A stretch of DNA of 32,122 nt, from positions 1 to 32,122 of the forward strand of contig DAOOVO010000044.1 in NCBI GenBank assembly GCA_035370245.1, read 5' to 3'. Shown one piece after another: positions 8,348-16,010 of the stretch (positions are counted from its first letter, which is position 1; the number at the start of each line of letters is the position of its first letter). Below the pieces are notes generated by a model, which worked only from the letters and a program-made list of their open reading frames with translations, made no database searches and was not told the DNA's origin. This stretch comes from Pseudobacteroides sp035370245. GTDB lineage: Bacteria > Bacillota > Clostridia > Acetivibrionales > DSM-2933. The translations under genes were made by a program, and so were the position numbers.

Positions 8348-8390
8348 ATCCAACATTAACAGCTATTGCAAAGCTTTTTAAATGCTGGAT
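8348..8390 (-). terminator. Weak hairpin between convergent MmcQ-like gene and gerW
   Basis: ATCCAACATT (8348-8357) pairs with AATGCTGGAT (8381-8390) with one mismatch, and AGCT/AGCT can pair inside. On the minus strand it is followed by TTTTATTG, so it may terminate gerW; no T run follows on the plus strand. Confidence 0.4.
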
Positions 8391-8402
8391 CTCCAAAATA
8401 TT

Positions 8403-8912
8403 TTACGTTTCACTTGTATCTGTTATAATAGTAACCGTTTTCTGAGGAGTGTTTCCGCTTTCGCTCTCACCGTTTTTACTATTCTTTGCATTCTTTTTAT
8501 TATCCAACTTTTTCTTAATTGCTTCTGTTGCCTTATTAACAATATCCGGTATCATATCAAGAACCTTATCAAGTGATGAATTTGTATCGACGGGTAAGAG
8601 CTTTATTTGTTCATTGCTTACCACCATAAAACCAACCGGTACTATGCTTACTCCGGCTCCACTTCCCCCTGCGAAAGGAAATTTGGATACCTTTTTTTCC
8701 TCTTCATCATCATCTTTTTTTATATCAACATCACAGCAGCTATTGTATTCTCCACCACCTGCTGCAAACCCGAAGCTCACTTTTGATATGGGAATAATAA
8801 CAGTACCATCGGGTGCTTGAACCGCATCACCCACAATGGTATTAACATCTACCATTTCCTTAATGCTGTTCATTGCAGTACTCATAAGACCTTGTATTGG
8901 ATGTTCTGCCAA
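8403..8912 (-). CDS. gerW: Spore protein GerW/YtfJ
   Basis: About 169 residues. The core from EHPIQGLMSTAMNSIKEMVD to VSKVSFGFAAGGGEY and the stretch PFAGGSGAGVSIVPVGFMVV match the GerW (YtfJ) family, a forespore protein needed for normal germination in Bacillus. The start chosen is TTG at 8912, giving MAEHPIQGLM as in homologues, with GGTGG five bases upstream; GTG at 8921 is the alternative. The C-terminal 40 residues are Lys/Asn/Ser-rich and probably disordered. It overlaps the end of the DUF2953 gene by about 53 bp in another frame, so translation is probably coupled. B. subtilis has the same pair, ytfI-ytfJ, which supports the call. Confidence 0.9.
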   Translation of the reverse strand: MAEHPIQGLMSTAMNSIKEMVDVNTIVGDAVQAPDGTVIIPISKVSFGFAAGGGEYNSCCDVDIKKDDDEEEKKVSKFPFAGGSGAGVSIVPVGFMVVSNEQIKLLPVDTNSSLDKVLDMIPDIVNKATEAIKKKLDNKKNAKNSKNGESESGNTPQKTVTIITDTSET

Positions 8913-9564
8913 ACAAACCACCGCCTTCCAATAATTTTAATATAAGTAAAAATACCACTTTTATAATATGTCCCATTCTAATATTAAATATGCATAAAAC
9001 ATTTGCTTTAAAAATTGTTTTTGAAAAATCACTGTTTATTTCTATATTCTTATTATGTATTGGAAAAGCCATTGACAAATTTGAATATACAATACCTGTT
9101 ATCATCCATGCTACTCCTGTCAAAATCCCTGTAAGAGATGCATCCCCTGTACCTATAGTCATTTCAACATTAAAATTTTTCATCTTTATTCTTGACTTCA
9201 ATTTCTTAATTGCATAGTTGATAAAAAAGTTTAGCTTGTCATATTTCTTTTTAAAATAATCTATCCTTGAAAAAATATCATCATTACCATTACCCGAACT
9301 TTTATTTTGCTTCGCACCCTCTTCATCATCATTATTTTTTGTTTCTTTTTTTTTCTTTACTCTTTTAAATTTAAAGCCATTTTCTCTTATTCCCATTAAA
9401 GATGCTTCATATTTGAATTTCACGCCTTTAACAGGTGAGAAGGAAATAAGGACATGGTCATTTATGCCATTCCTTATATATTCAACTGCAATTTCAGTGT
9501 TTAAGAAATATATTATTACAGCAATTACTATAAATATACATATAAAAATTGCTAAATAAACCAT
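8860..9564 (-). CDS. DUF2953 family protein (YtfI-like)
   Basis: 234 residues. One N-terminal membrane helix (2-21) is followed by a beta-rich part (EIAVEYIRNG, HVLISFSPVKGVKFKYEASL), a highly charged linker (about 66-98, KRVKKKKETKNNDDEE) and a C-terminal region with GTGDASLTGILTGVAWMITG (about 138-157) typical of DUF2953. GAGGT precedes the ATG. It sits directly before gerW, as ytfI does before ytfJ in Bacillus, which implies a sporulation role, though none is established. A 67-bp hairpin element ends the scp operon upstream, so this pair may have its own promoter. Confidence 0.82.
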   Translation of the reverse strand: MVYLAIFICIFIVIAVIIYFLNTEIAVEYIRNGINDHVLISFSPVKGVKFKYEASLMGIRENGFKFKRVKKKKETKNNDDEEGAKQNKSSGNGNDDIFSRIDYFKKKYDKLNFFINYAIKKLKSRIKMKNFNVEMTIGTGDASLTGILTGVAWMITGIVYSNLSMAFPIHNKNIEINSDFSKTIFKANVLCIFNIRMGHIIKVVFLLILKLLEGGGLFGRTSNTRSYEYCNEQH

Positions 9565-9620
9565 GGGGCATACCTCAATTCAAAAATGCTCAGCATAAAA
9601 GGCTCAACACTTTATAAATA

Positions 9621-9687
9621 AATAACTTCCCCTATTACTGCTTTATGTTCACATTATCGTAAACATTCTCGCAAGGGGAAGTAAATT
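9621..9687 (-). repeat. 67-bp hairpin element, copy A, downstream of scpB
   Basis: ACTTCCCCT (9625-9633) is exactly complementary to AGGGGAAGT (9674-9682); ATGTT (9645-9649) and AACAT (9661-9665) can form an inner stem. On the minus strand the hairpin is followed by TTATTTATTT, so it may terminate trpS-scpA-scpB. A second copy of the same length with the same outer arms lies at 23104-23170. Confidence 0.75.
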
Positions 9688-9753
9688 TCAATTAATTTCT
9701 ATATTGTCATTTTTACCATAAAATTATAAAATTATACCAAAATATATCTTTTT

Positions 9754-10296
9754 TCATGAATCTATATCATTCTCCTCTTGAACTTCATTGAGTTCAAGTT
9801 TCGGCAGATCAGCTATTGACTTAAATCCAAAGCTTCTTAAAAATTCATCCGTAGTCTCATATAACACCGGCTTACCGGGTGCATCCAGCCTTCCGGCCTC
9901 TCTGATAAGGTTTCTATCCAACAACTTTGAGATAGCACTATCCGAATTAACTCCTCTTATCTGTTCAACCTTTGCCCTTGTTATAGGCTGATTGTAGGCA
10001 ATTATTGAAAGTGCCTCAAAAGCTGCAGTGGACAGACCCTGCTTCTGTCTTGGTTCAAAAAGCTTTTTAATGTATTCGTGATGCTCAAACCTTGTACAAA
10101 GCTGATACTTTCCGTTTATTTCACGGAGCATTATCCCACGCTTTGAATTTTGATAGTTAATGATCATATTGCTTAAAATAGCTTTAACCGTTTTCTTATC
10201 TATCTCAAGAACTTCCGAAATTCTTTCTAATGTTAAAGGGTCACCTGCTGCAAAAAGCATTCCCTCAATTATAGATTCTATCTCCCTCTCTTCCAT
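9754..10296 (-). CDS. scpB: Segregation and condensation protein B
   Basis: 180-residue winged-helix partner of the SMC-ScpA condensin complex, which compacts and segregates the chromosome. Family signatures are EREIESIIEGMLFAAGDPLT at the start, FEPRQKQGLSTAAFEALSIIAYNQPITR in the middle (two winged-helix units) and the end DAPGKPVLYETTDEFLRSFG. CTGGAGGAC precedes the ATG, which lies 11 bp after the scpA stop, so the two are translationally close as in most Firmicutes. Full length, nothing odd. Confidence 0.96.
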   Translation of the reverse strand: MEEREIESIIEGMLFAAGDPLTLERISEVLEIDKKTVKAILSNMIINYQNSKRGIMLREINGKYQLCTRFEHHEYIKKLFEPRQKQGLSTAAFEALSIIAYNQPITRAKVEQIRGVNSDSAISKLLDRNLIREAGRLDAPGKPVLYETTDEFLRSFGFKSIADLPKLELNEVQEENDIDS

Positions 10297-10307
10297 AAGT
10301 CCTCCAG

Positions 10308-11093
10308 TTACTTATCATTTTCACTATCAAGGTCCAATCCTTCTTCACTGCCGCAGTGATATATTTCAATATCGGCAAACTGCCTTCTCTGCTCGAGCTT
10401 AACCTTTTTAAGCTTTGAAAGCTCCAAAATAGCAAGAAATCCTGTAACAACTTCAGTCCTCGACTTCTTTTCCAACGAAAATATATCGGAAAATACAAGC
10501 TTTGTCTTTCTTAAAAGAAGCAACAAAACCTCCCTCATCTTTGACTTGAGGGAGACCTTTTCATGCTGCATAATCGTTGCCATTTTAGTGACTGTGTTGT
10601 TCATTTTCTTCCTGTTTTTTTCAAGCAGTCTTATATAAACTTTTCTAATCTCTTCCGGTGACAGCTCCAATATCTCATCTTCCCTCTCAAACTCATAACA
10701 CTCGGGAAGCTTATAGAAAACCTTTTCCCATTTCTCTTCATTGAGCCTTAACTGTAACGAAAAATCCTTATACTTTTTATATTCTATTAGCTTTAATACA
10801 AGCTCTTCTCTTGGGTCAATCTCTTCAGGAACATCCTTTTCCTTTTTGTCGGGAAGAAGGAGCTTTGACTTTATATGGAGCAGTGTGGCTGCCATTACCA
10901 AAAACTCGCTTGCTATCTCCAAATCAAGCTCTTTCATGGCAAAAAGATACTCCATATATTGGTCTGTAATTTCGTTTATAGGTATATCGTAAATATTAAT
11001 CTGGTTTTTTTCAATAAGATGGAATAAAAGGTCAAAAGGACCCTCAAAGTTCTGAACCTTTATTTTACAGGCATTTGTTAACGCACTCTCCAC
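10308..11093 (-). CDS. scpA: Segregation and condensation protein A (kleisin)
   Basis: 261-residue kleisin that bridges SMC heads and binds ScpB. The N-terminal kleisin motif FEGPFDLLFHLIEKNQINIYDIPINEITDQY is clear (about 15-46), followed by LEIASEFLVMAATLLHIKSKLLLP, the classic ScpA segment, and a C-terminal winged-helix-like end (EVVTGFLAILELSKLKKVKLEQ). The start is GTG at 11093 with GGAGTTGG upstream, 18 bp after the trpS stop. Part of the trpS-scpA-scpB operon. Confidence 0.96.
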   Translation of the reverse strand: MESALTNACKIKVQNFEGPFDLLFHLIEKNQINIYDIPINEITDQYMEYLFAMKELDLEIASEFLVMAATLLHIKSKLLLPDKKEKDVPEEIDPREELVLKLIEYKKYKDFSLQLRLNEEKWEKVFYKLPECYEFEREDEILELSPEEIRKVYIRLLEKNRKKMNNTVTKMATIMQHEKVSLKSKMREVLLLLLRKTKLVFSDIFSLEKKSRTEVVTGFLAILELSKLKKVKLEQRRQFADIEIYHCGSEEGLDLDSENDK

Positions 11094-11111
11094 TTAATCC
11101 AACTCCATATC

Positions 11112-12101
11112 TTATTCCCAGTTTATTTTTACAGCACTCCTTACATCATCCATTGTACTTCTTACAATTTTTCTGGCGTTTTCATTACCATTCATTACTA
11201 CTTCTCTGATATAGGACGGCTTGTTCATTATCTCCTGCCTTCTCTCATATATAGGAGTCAAATACGCATTCATTTTCTCAGCCAAGTTGCGTTTACACTG
11301 AACACAACCTATTTTGCCACCCTTGCAGTTTTCTTCTATTTCAGGCACCTCATCCTCATTAAATACCTTATGGAAAGCATACACAGTACATACATCAGGA
11401 TGGCCGGGATCATCCTTTTTAATCCTTTGAGGATCGGTTACCATAGTCATAACCTTTTTCTTAATATCCTCAGGACCATCTGAAAGTGCAATAGTGTTGT
11501 TATAGCTTTTACTCATTTTTCTGCCGTCAAGTCCGGGCAAAACTTTTGCTTTTGTAAGTAACGGCTGCGGTTCAGGGAACACTTCCCCGAATAGATAATT
11601 AAATCTTCTTGCTATTTCCCTTGTGAGCTCAAGGTGAGGAAGTTGATCTTCACCAACGGGCACAAAGTTTGCTTTATATATGAGTATATCCGCTGCCTGC
11701 AGACATGGATAGCCTAAAAAGCCGTATGTTGTAATATTCTTGTCCTTCATCTGAGCAATTTGATCCTTATATGTGGGACATCTCAACAGCCATGACAAAG
11801 GAGTTATCATTGAAAAAATCAAATGCAGCTCAGCATGCTCAACAATACTTGATTGCAGAAAAATATTGCACTTTTCGGGATCAAGTCCCGCACTTAAATA
11901 ATCTATTACAAGATTGTCAATATTAGCCTTGATATCGTCTGTATTTTCATATCCTGTAGTCAATGCATGCCAATCGGCTATAAAATAATAACAATCATAA
12001 TCATCCTGAAGCTTTACCCAATTTTCCAAGGCTCCGAAGTAATTTCCCAAATGTAGTGCCCCAGTAGGCCTCATTCCGCTTAATATCTTACCTTTCTTCA
12101 T
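11112..12101 (-). CDS. trpS: Tryptophanyl-tRNA synthetase, with Fe-S-type cysteine motif
   Basis: 329-residue class I aminoacyl-tRNA synthetase that charges tRNA-Trp. The HIGH-like signature is TGALHLGN (13-20) and the KMSKS loop is KMSKS (195-199). In the anticodon-binding part there are four cysteines, C238, C259, C266 and C269, spaced C-x20-C-x6-C-x2-C (ENCKGGKIGCVQCKRNL). This closely follows the [4Fe-4S] motif described for the Thermotoga maritima enzyme (x22, x6, x2). Cluster binding here is inferred. GGAG precedes the ATG. It is the first gene of the operon with scpA and scpB. The 154-bp leader to the divergent neighbour is too short for a T-box, and no T-box core is visible. Confidence 0.96.
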   Translation of the reverse strand: MKKGKILSGMRPTGALHLGNYFGALENWVKLQDDYDCYYFIADWHALTTGYENTDDIKANIDNLVIDYLSAGLDPEKCNIFLQSSIVEHAELHLIFSMITPLSWLLRCPTYKDQIAQMKDKNITTYGFLGYPCLQAADILIYKANFVPVGEDQLPHLELTREIARRFNYLFGEVFPEPQPLLTKAKVLPGLDGRKMSKSYNNTIALSDGPEDIKKKVMTMVTDPQRIKKDDPGHPDVCTVYAFHKVFNEDEVPEIEENCKGGKIGCVQCKRNLAEKMNAYLTPIYERRQEIMNKPSYIREVVMNGNENARKIVRSTMDDVRSAVKINWE

Positions 12102-12255
12102 GAATTCACGCTCCGTTCAAATATGCTCTTTATATATTAGCATAATGTATGTACTATTTACAATTATAAGTTTTTTATATGGACTTTTTGAAATCCAACT
12201 GATAGAATAATTAGTATTATTTATAAAATAAATTTTATATGCGAGGAGAGTTTTA

Positions 12256-12903
12256 ATGTTAGGCAGATCTGTTCAAGAAATTTTAATGAGCATACCGGGT
12301 ATTCTTATTGCAATGGTAATCAGCGGGTTTGCTCAAGCTTATATAGCAGATAAGCTTGGCGACACAACACCAAGATATCAGGGAAAACTGTCCCTTAATC
12401 CGAAAGAACATATTGATCCCTTTGGATTTTTGATTTTTGTTTTGGTTGGATTCGGTTGGTCTAAACCCGTTGATATAAACCCTAGAAACTTTAAAAACAT
12501 TAGAGTTGACACAGCACTTGTTTCTGCAGCAGGATTTGCTGCAAATATACTGATGGCAGTGTTATTTGCAATAATTATAAAAATCCTTATTTTAGCCAAT
12601 GTGTTTGTTATTTTAGGTGATAATGTCGGAGGCAATCTGTTGAAAATTTTGAATTATTGTATCCGATATAACCTAATATTCTTTGTGCTTGGGATACTTC
12701 CAATTCCTCCATTCCCCGGCTCAAGGATTCTTGAAAGCCTTACAAACATAGAGAGATATGAAATATATGCAAACCTTAAAAGATACAGTTTATTTGTTTT
12801 TTTGATTCTTTATGCGACAAACATTTTATCAATAATTATTACTTATCCGTATTATTACATCTATTTATTCATACTAAGAATATTCGGTTTACCGCTCATG
12901 TGA
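12256..12903 (+). CDS. M50 (site-2 protease) family membrane protein lacking catalytic motifs
   Basis: 215 residues with five or six membrane helices. The fold signature of small M50 proteins is strong: GFAQAYIADKLGD, YQGKLSLNPKEHIDPFGFL, VGFGWSKPVDINPRNF and ILPIPPFPGSRIL. In active members the first reads HExxHA; here it is SGFAQA (residues 23-28), so both histidines and the catalytic glutamate are gone. The final Asp ligand of PPLDG is Pro154 in PPFPG. It is therefore a pseudo-protease. The frame is open with a strong ribosome site (GAGGAGAG), which argues for a maintained protein rather than a decaying one. It is divergent from trpS and ends in a terminator hairpin. Confidence 0.88.
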   Translation: MLGRSVQEILMSIPGILIAMVISGFAQAYIADKLGDTTPRYQGKLSLNPKEHIDPFGFLIFVLVGFGWSKPVDINPRNFKNIRVDTALVSAAGFAANILMAVLFAIIIKILILANVFVILGDNVGGNLLKILNYCIRYNLIFFVLGILPIPPFPGSRILESLTNIERYEIYANLKRYSLFVFLILYATNILSIIITYPYYYIYLFILRIFGLPLM

Positions 12904-12904
12904 T

Positions 12905-12928
12905 AAGAGGTGGCTCAAGCCACCTCTT
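12905..12928 (+). terminator. Hairpin between convergent M50-like and PpiC genes
   Basis: Perfect 10-bp stem AAGAGGTGGC / GCCACCTCTT with a TCAA loop, starting two bases after the stop of the M50-like gene. It may act in both directions, but neither side has a strong T run (AATTTAT on the plus strand). Confidence 0.8.
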
Positions 12929-12960
12929 AATTTATACTCCTATTTCAATTTCATTCACTA

Positions 12961-14556
12961 TTACATTTCCATGTTATTAACTATACTACCTGCAGCCTTC
13001 CACTTATCCAACAATTCCTCAATAAAATCATTCTTTGCTTTCTGATCCAACTCAGGCCTTATTGCATCCTTTATTTCATCTAAAAGGATCTGCCTTTCAG
13101 GAATCTTATCAACGACTTTTATAATATGATAACCGTATTGTGTCTTAACAAGTTCGCTTACCTCTCCAACATTCATGGCAAAGGCCGCATCCTCAAACTC
13201 TTTTACCATTTCACCCCTGCTGAAAGTGTATCCTTCAGGCATTTGCTTGGCACCGGGATCTTCACCATATTTGTCCATCAGTTCATCAAAGTCGGCCCCA
13301 TCCCTTATGTCCTTTAATACATCTTTTGCCTTATTTTCTATTTCTTTGATCTTTTCTTCCGAATAAGCCTCACCGGTTGTTTGATCTCTTAATAAAAATA
13401 AAATATGCTTTGCTTTTACCGTCTCAGGCTCAACAAAGAATTTTTTATTGTCGTCATAGTACTTCTCCAACTGCTCATCTGTTGCCTTTACATTTTTAAT
13501 AAGTGCATTCAAATAATTTGAATTGATATAAGATGATTTTGTATATTTCATAAATTGATAGAATGTCACTTTATCTTCTGCCAAAACACTTCTAAATTTT
13601 TCAATTCCACCGTATCTAACAATCATATTGTTTATGTATGAATTAATTTCCTCATAATCTTTATCATTAAGTACCGAAAATGTTTTTGGCATGTTTATGG
13701 ATATTAAAGCCTCTTCAACAATATAATCGAAAACCTCTTGCTTTAGCTTTTTTAACTCATTATCCAACTCTTCTTCAGCTACAAAATCCATTATTTCTTT
13801 ACTCTGTGCATTATAGAAAAAATCAAAATCCTTTTTTAATAAAGGCACACCGTTAACAGAACCTATTATCTGGTCTTGAGCCGTAGAGATTGATATAGTG
13901 TTAGTAGAAGCAATATATTCTATATTTTTATCAAACATTTCCATGAAGAATCTGATTGGAACATATGATCTGCCTGCATATAAATATGACTCCAGCCCTG
14001 TAATAACGTTATCAAGCTTAAAGACATAGGGTCCGGGTAAAACCCTAACAATATCTATACGGCTCCTCTTGGTGAATTTTTCGGCACCCTTTAATGTAGT
14101 TTTTTTGCCCTTAAATATATTCACCATCTTGGTATTGACATCCGCTTTATAATCCACATCCAAGTAGTAGCACAAATCGCCAATAGCCGCATAATATCTG
14201 CCATCTATGTTTATAGTTCTAATGTTTAACGGTTTCTTGTCCAATTCCACATTTACAGCTGTTATTGTTCCTACGTAATCTTTAACCGGTGTCGGAGTAG
14301 GTGTAGATACAACCGGTGTATAATATTCCTCTTCCTGCCCAACATTTTGCTCACTTATACCGTAAACATCTTCCTGTACCGACTTGCTGTCTGAATATAC
14401 GTCCTCTGCAACAGACTTCTTCTCCGAATCTAAAATTATCGATTGTCTGTCGTCCTGTTGGGCCTCTTTTGACCCATCGGCTGCAGTAACACCTACGGCT
14501 AAAGACAGGCTAAAAGCCGCTGCTAAAATTAGACTTGAAACTCTTTTTTTAAACAT
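12961..14556 (-). CDS. Secreted PpiC-type peptidyl-prolyl isomerase with copper-amine-oxidase-like domain
   Basis: 531 residues from the ATG at 14556 (AAGGAAGT upstream; a GTG 18 bp earlier overlaps this site). A signal peptide (1-25, cleavage near GVTA/ADG) is followed by an acidic segment with two SVxEDVY units (48-54, 59-65) and a TPTPTP linker. A copper-amine-oxidase N-terminal-like domain spans about 97-225 (INIDGRYYAAIGDLCYYLDV, RSYVPIRFFMEMF), a SurA-like chaperone region about 230-370, and the PpiC parvulin domain about 376-484 (KHILFLLR, GADFDELMDKYGEDPGA, EFEDAAFAMNVGEVSELV, TQYGYHIIKV). No lipobox is seen, so it is likely secreted or wall-bound. It probably folds exported proteins. 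The CuAO-like domain is likely a wall or binding module. It follows lysA by 31 bp. Confidence 0.87.
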   Translation of the reverse strand: MFKKRVSSLILAAAFSLSLAVGVTAADGSKEAQQDDRQSIILDSEKKSVAEDVYSDSKSVQEDVYGISEQNVGQEEEYYTPVVSTPTPTPVKDYVGTITAVNVELDKKPLNIRTINIDGRYYAAIGDLCYYLDVDYKADVNTKMVNIFKGKKTTLKGAEKFTKRSRIDIVRVLPGPYVFKLDNVITGLESYLYAGRSYVPIRFFMEMFDKNIEYIASTNTISISTAQDQIIGSVNGVPLLKKDFDFFYNAQSKEIMDFVAEEELDNELKKLKQEVFDYIVEEALISINMPKTFSVLNDKDYEEINSYINNMIVRYGGIEKFRSVLAEDKVTFYQFMKYTKSSYINSNYLNALIKNVKATDEQLEKYYDDNKKFFVEPETVKAKHILFLLRDQTTGEAYSEEKIKEIENKAKDVLKDIRDGADFDELMDKYGEDPGAKQMPEGYTFSRGEMVKEFEDAAFAMNVGEVSELVKTQYGYHIIKVVDKIPERQILLDEIKDAIRPELDQKAKNDFIEELLDKWKAAGSIVNNMEM

Positions 14557-14587
14557 TTTTTTACTTCCTTTCACAATTCATTAATTA

Positions 14588-15904
14588 TCATTTGAGATCA
14601 TCGGGGATTATATCATTTCTTATTAAATCTTCATAATCCTCACCCTTAACTATGAGCCTTGATTTGCCTTCATGAACCAATACGACAGGCGGACGAGGTA
14701 TTCTATTGTAATTGCTTGACATGGAATAGTTATATGCACCTGTAGCCAAAACAGCTATTATATCCCCTGCCTTAACTCTTGGAAAATTAATATCCTTAAT
14801 GAGTATATCACCGGACTCACAGCATTTTCCCGCAATGGTAATAACATTTTCCTTAGGTGCATCAAGCCTGTTTGCAAGCACCGCATCATAAGGTGACTGA
14901 TAAAGAGCATATCTGGGATTATCCCCCATACCTCCGTCAACAGATACATAGGTTCTCACACCCTTTATTTCCTTTACCGCACCTACCTTATAAAGAGTTA
15001 TACCTGCCGATGCAACTATTGACCTTCCAGGCTCCATAACAATAAAAGGCAGCTTTATCCGCTTGTCCTCACATGTTTTCTTCACAACATTCGAAACAGA
15101 CTCAATATAGCTGTCATACTCAATGGGATCATGTTCCGGGATATATTTGATTCCAAAACCGCCTCCAAGGTTTAATTCTTCAATTTCAATTCCTGTTTCA
15201 TTTTTGATATCACTGATAAATTCCAGCATCACCTTAGCAGCCAATTCAAAGGGTGCAAGGTCAAATATCTGGGAACCTATATGGCAGTGAACTCCTACCA
15301 CTGACACGTTTTTAAGAGTTGAAGCGAACTTTACAATCTCCATTGCTTCCCCGTTTTCAAGAGCAACACCAAACTTGGAATCAATCTGACCGGTTTGAAC
15401 AAAATCGTGAGTATGAGCATCTATTCCAGGCTTTATCCTGAAAGAAATATTTGCTTTTTTCCCTTTTTCCCCTGCTATTCTGTCTATATTTTTCAATTCT
15501 TCCAGGTTGTCCACAACAATTCTTCTTACGTCTTTATCAATGGCCAACTCAATTTCGCTTATTGTTTTATTGTTGCCGTGAAAATAAACCCTGTCCATTG
15601 GAAATCCCGCTTTGTAAGCCGTATAAAGCTCTCCTCCGGAAACTACATCTACCCCTAGGCCTTCACTCTCAACAATTTTATATATTGCCATTGAACTAAA
15701 TGCCTTGCTGGCATATAAAACCAGACCATTGCCCTTATAATATTTATCCATTGCATTCTTGTATATGCGGCAATTTTTTCTTATCAATCCTTCATCCATA
15801 ACATATAAGGGGGTACCATATTTTTCTACCAATTCAACAGTGTCGCATCCCCCAATTTCCAAATGATTTAAACTATTGGTTTTTAACGCTTCTGATACAA
15901 ACAT
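14588..15904 (-). CDS. lysA: Diaminopimelate decarboxylase
   Basis: 438-residue PLP enzyme of the alanine-racemase-like fold that decarboxylates meso-diaminopimelate to L-lysine, the last step of lysine synthesis. Signatures: PLP lysine in YASKAFSS (Lys67), HCHIGSQI (206-213), GGGFG (247-251), EPGRS (291-295) and CESGD (362-366), the last supplying the partner-subunit cysteine. The start chosen is ATG 15904, with GGTG five bases before it; ATG and TTG codons up to 39 bp upstream are also open (15919, 15943). No lysine riboswitch is visible in the 106 bp before it. The gene precedes the secreted PpiC gene. Confidence 0.94.
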   Translation of the reverse strand: MFVSEALKTNSLNHLEIGGCDTVELVEKYGTPLYVMDEGLIRKNCRIYKNAMDKYYKGNGLVLYASKAFSSMAIYKIVESEGLGVDVVSGGELYTAYKAGFPMDRVYFHGNNKTISEIELAIDKDVRRIVVDNLEELKNIDRIAGEKGKKANISFRIKPGIDAHTHDFVQTGQIDSKFGVALENGEAMEIVKFASTLKNVSVVGVHCHIGSQIFDLAPFELAAKVMLEFISDIKNETGIEIEELNLGGGFGIKYIPEHDPIEYDSYIESVSNVVKKTCEDKRIKLPFIVMEPGRSIVASAGITLYKVGAVKEIKGVRTYVSVDGGMGDNPRYALYQSPYDAVLANRLDAPKENVITIAGKCCESGDILIKDINFPRVKAGDIIAVLATGAYNYSMSSNYNRIPRPPVVLVHEGKSRLIVKGEDYEDLIRNDIIPDDLK

Positions 15905-16010
15905 ATTTTCACCATCCATAAAATTATATTCTCTAAACTGCAATCTTTATTAAATGTTAGCATCTAAAAATGCAAGCGTCAATACAAAATCCTGCATTTT
16001 CCCCTTATTT

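Noticed and set aside
8449..8820. 123-codon plus-strand frame opposite gerW
   Set aside because: Antisense to a clearly recognised conserved gene; Ser/Pro-rich shadow translation without a ribosome site.
12102..12255. T-box riboswitch before trpS
   Set aside because: The region is 154 bp, shared with a divergent gene, and has no T-box core or terminator pair.
15905..16010. Lysine riboswitch before lysA
   Set aside because: Only 106 bp of AT-rich DNA with no conserved lysine-riboswitch segments.
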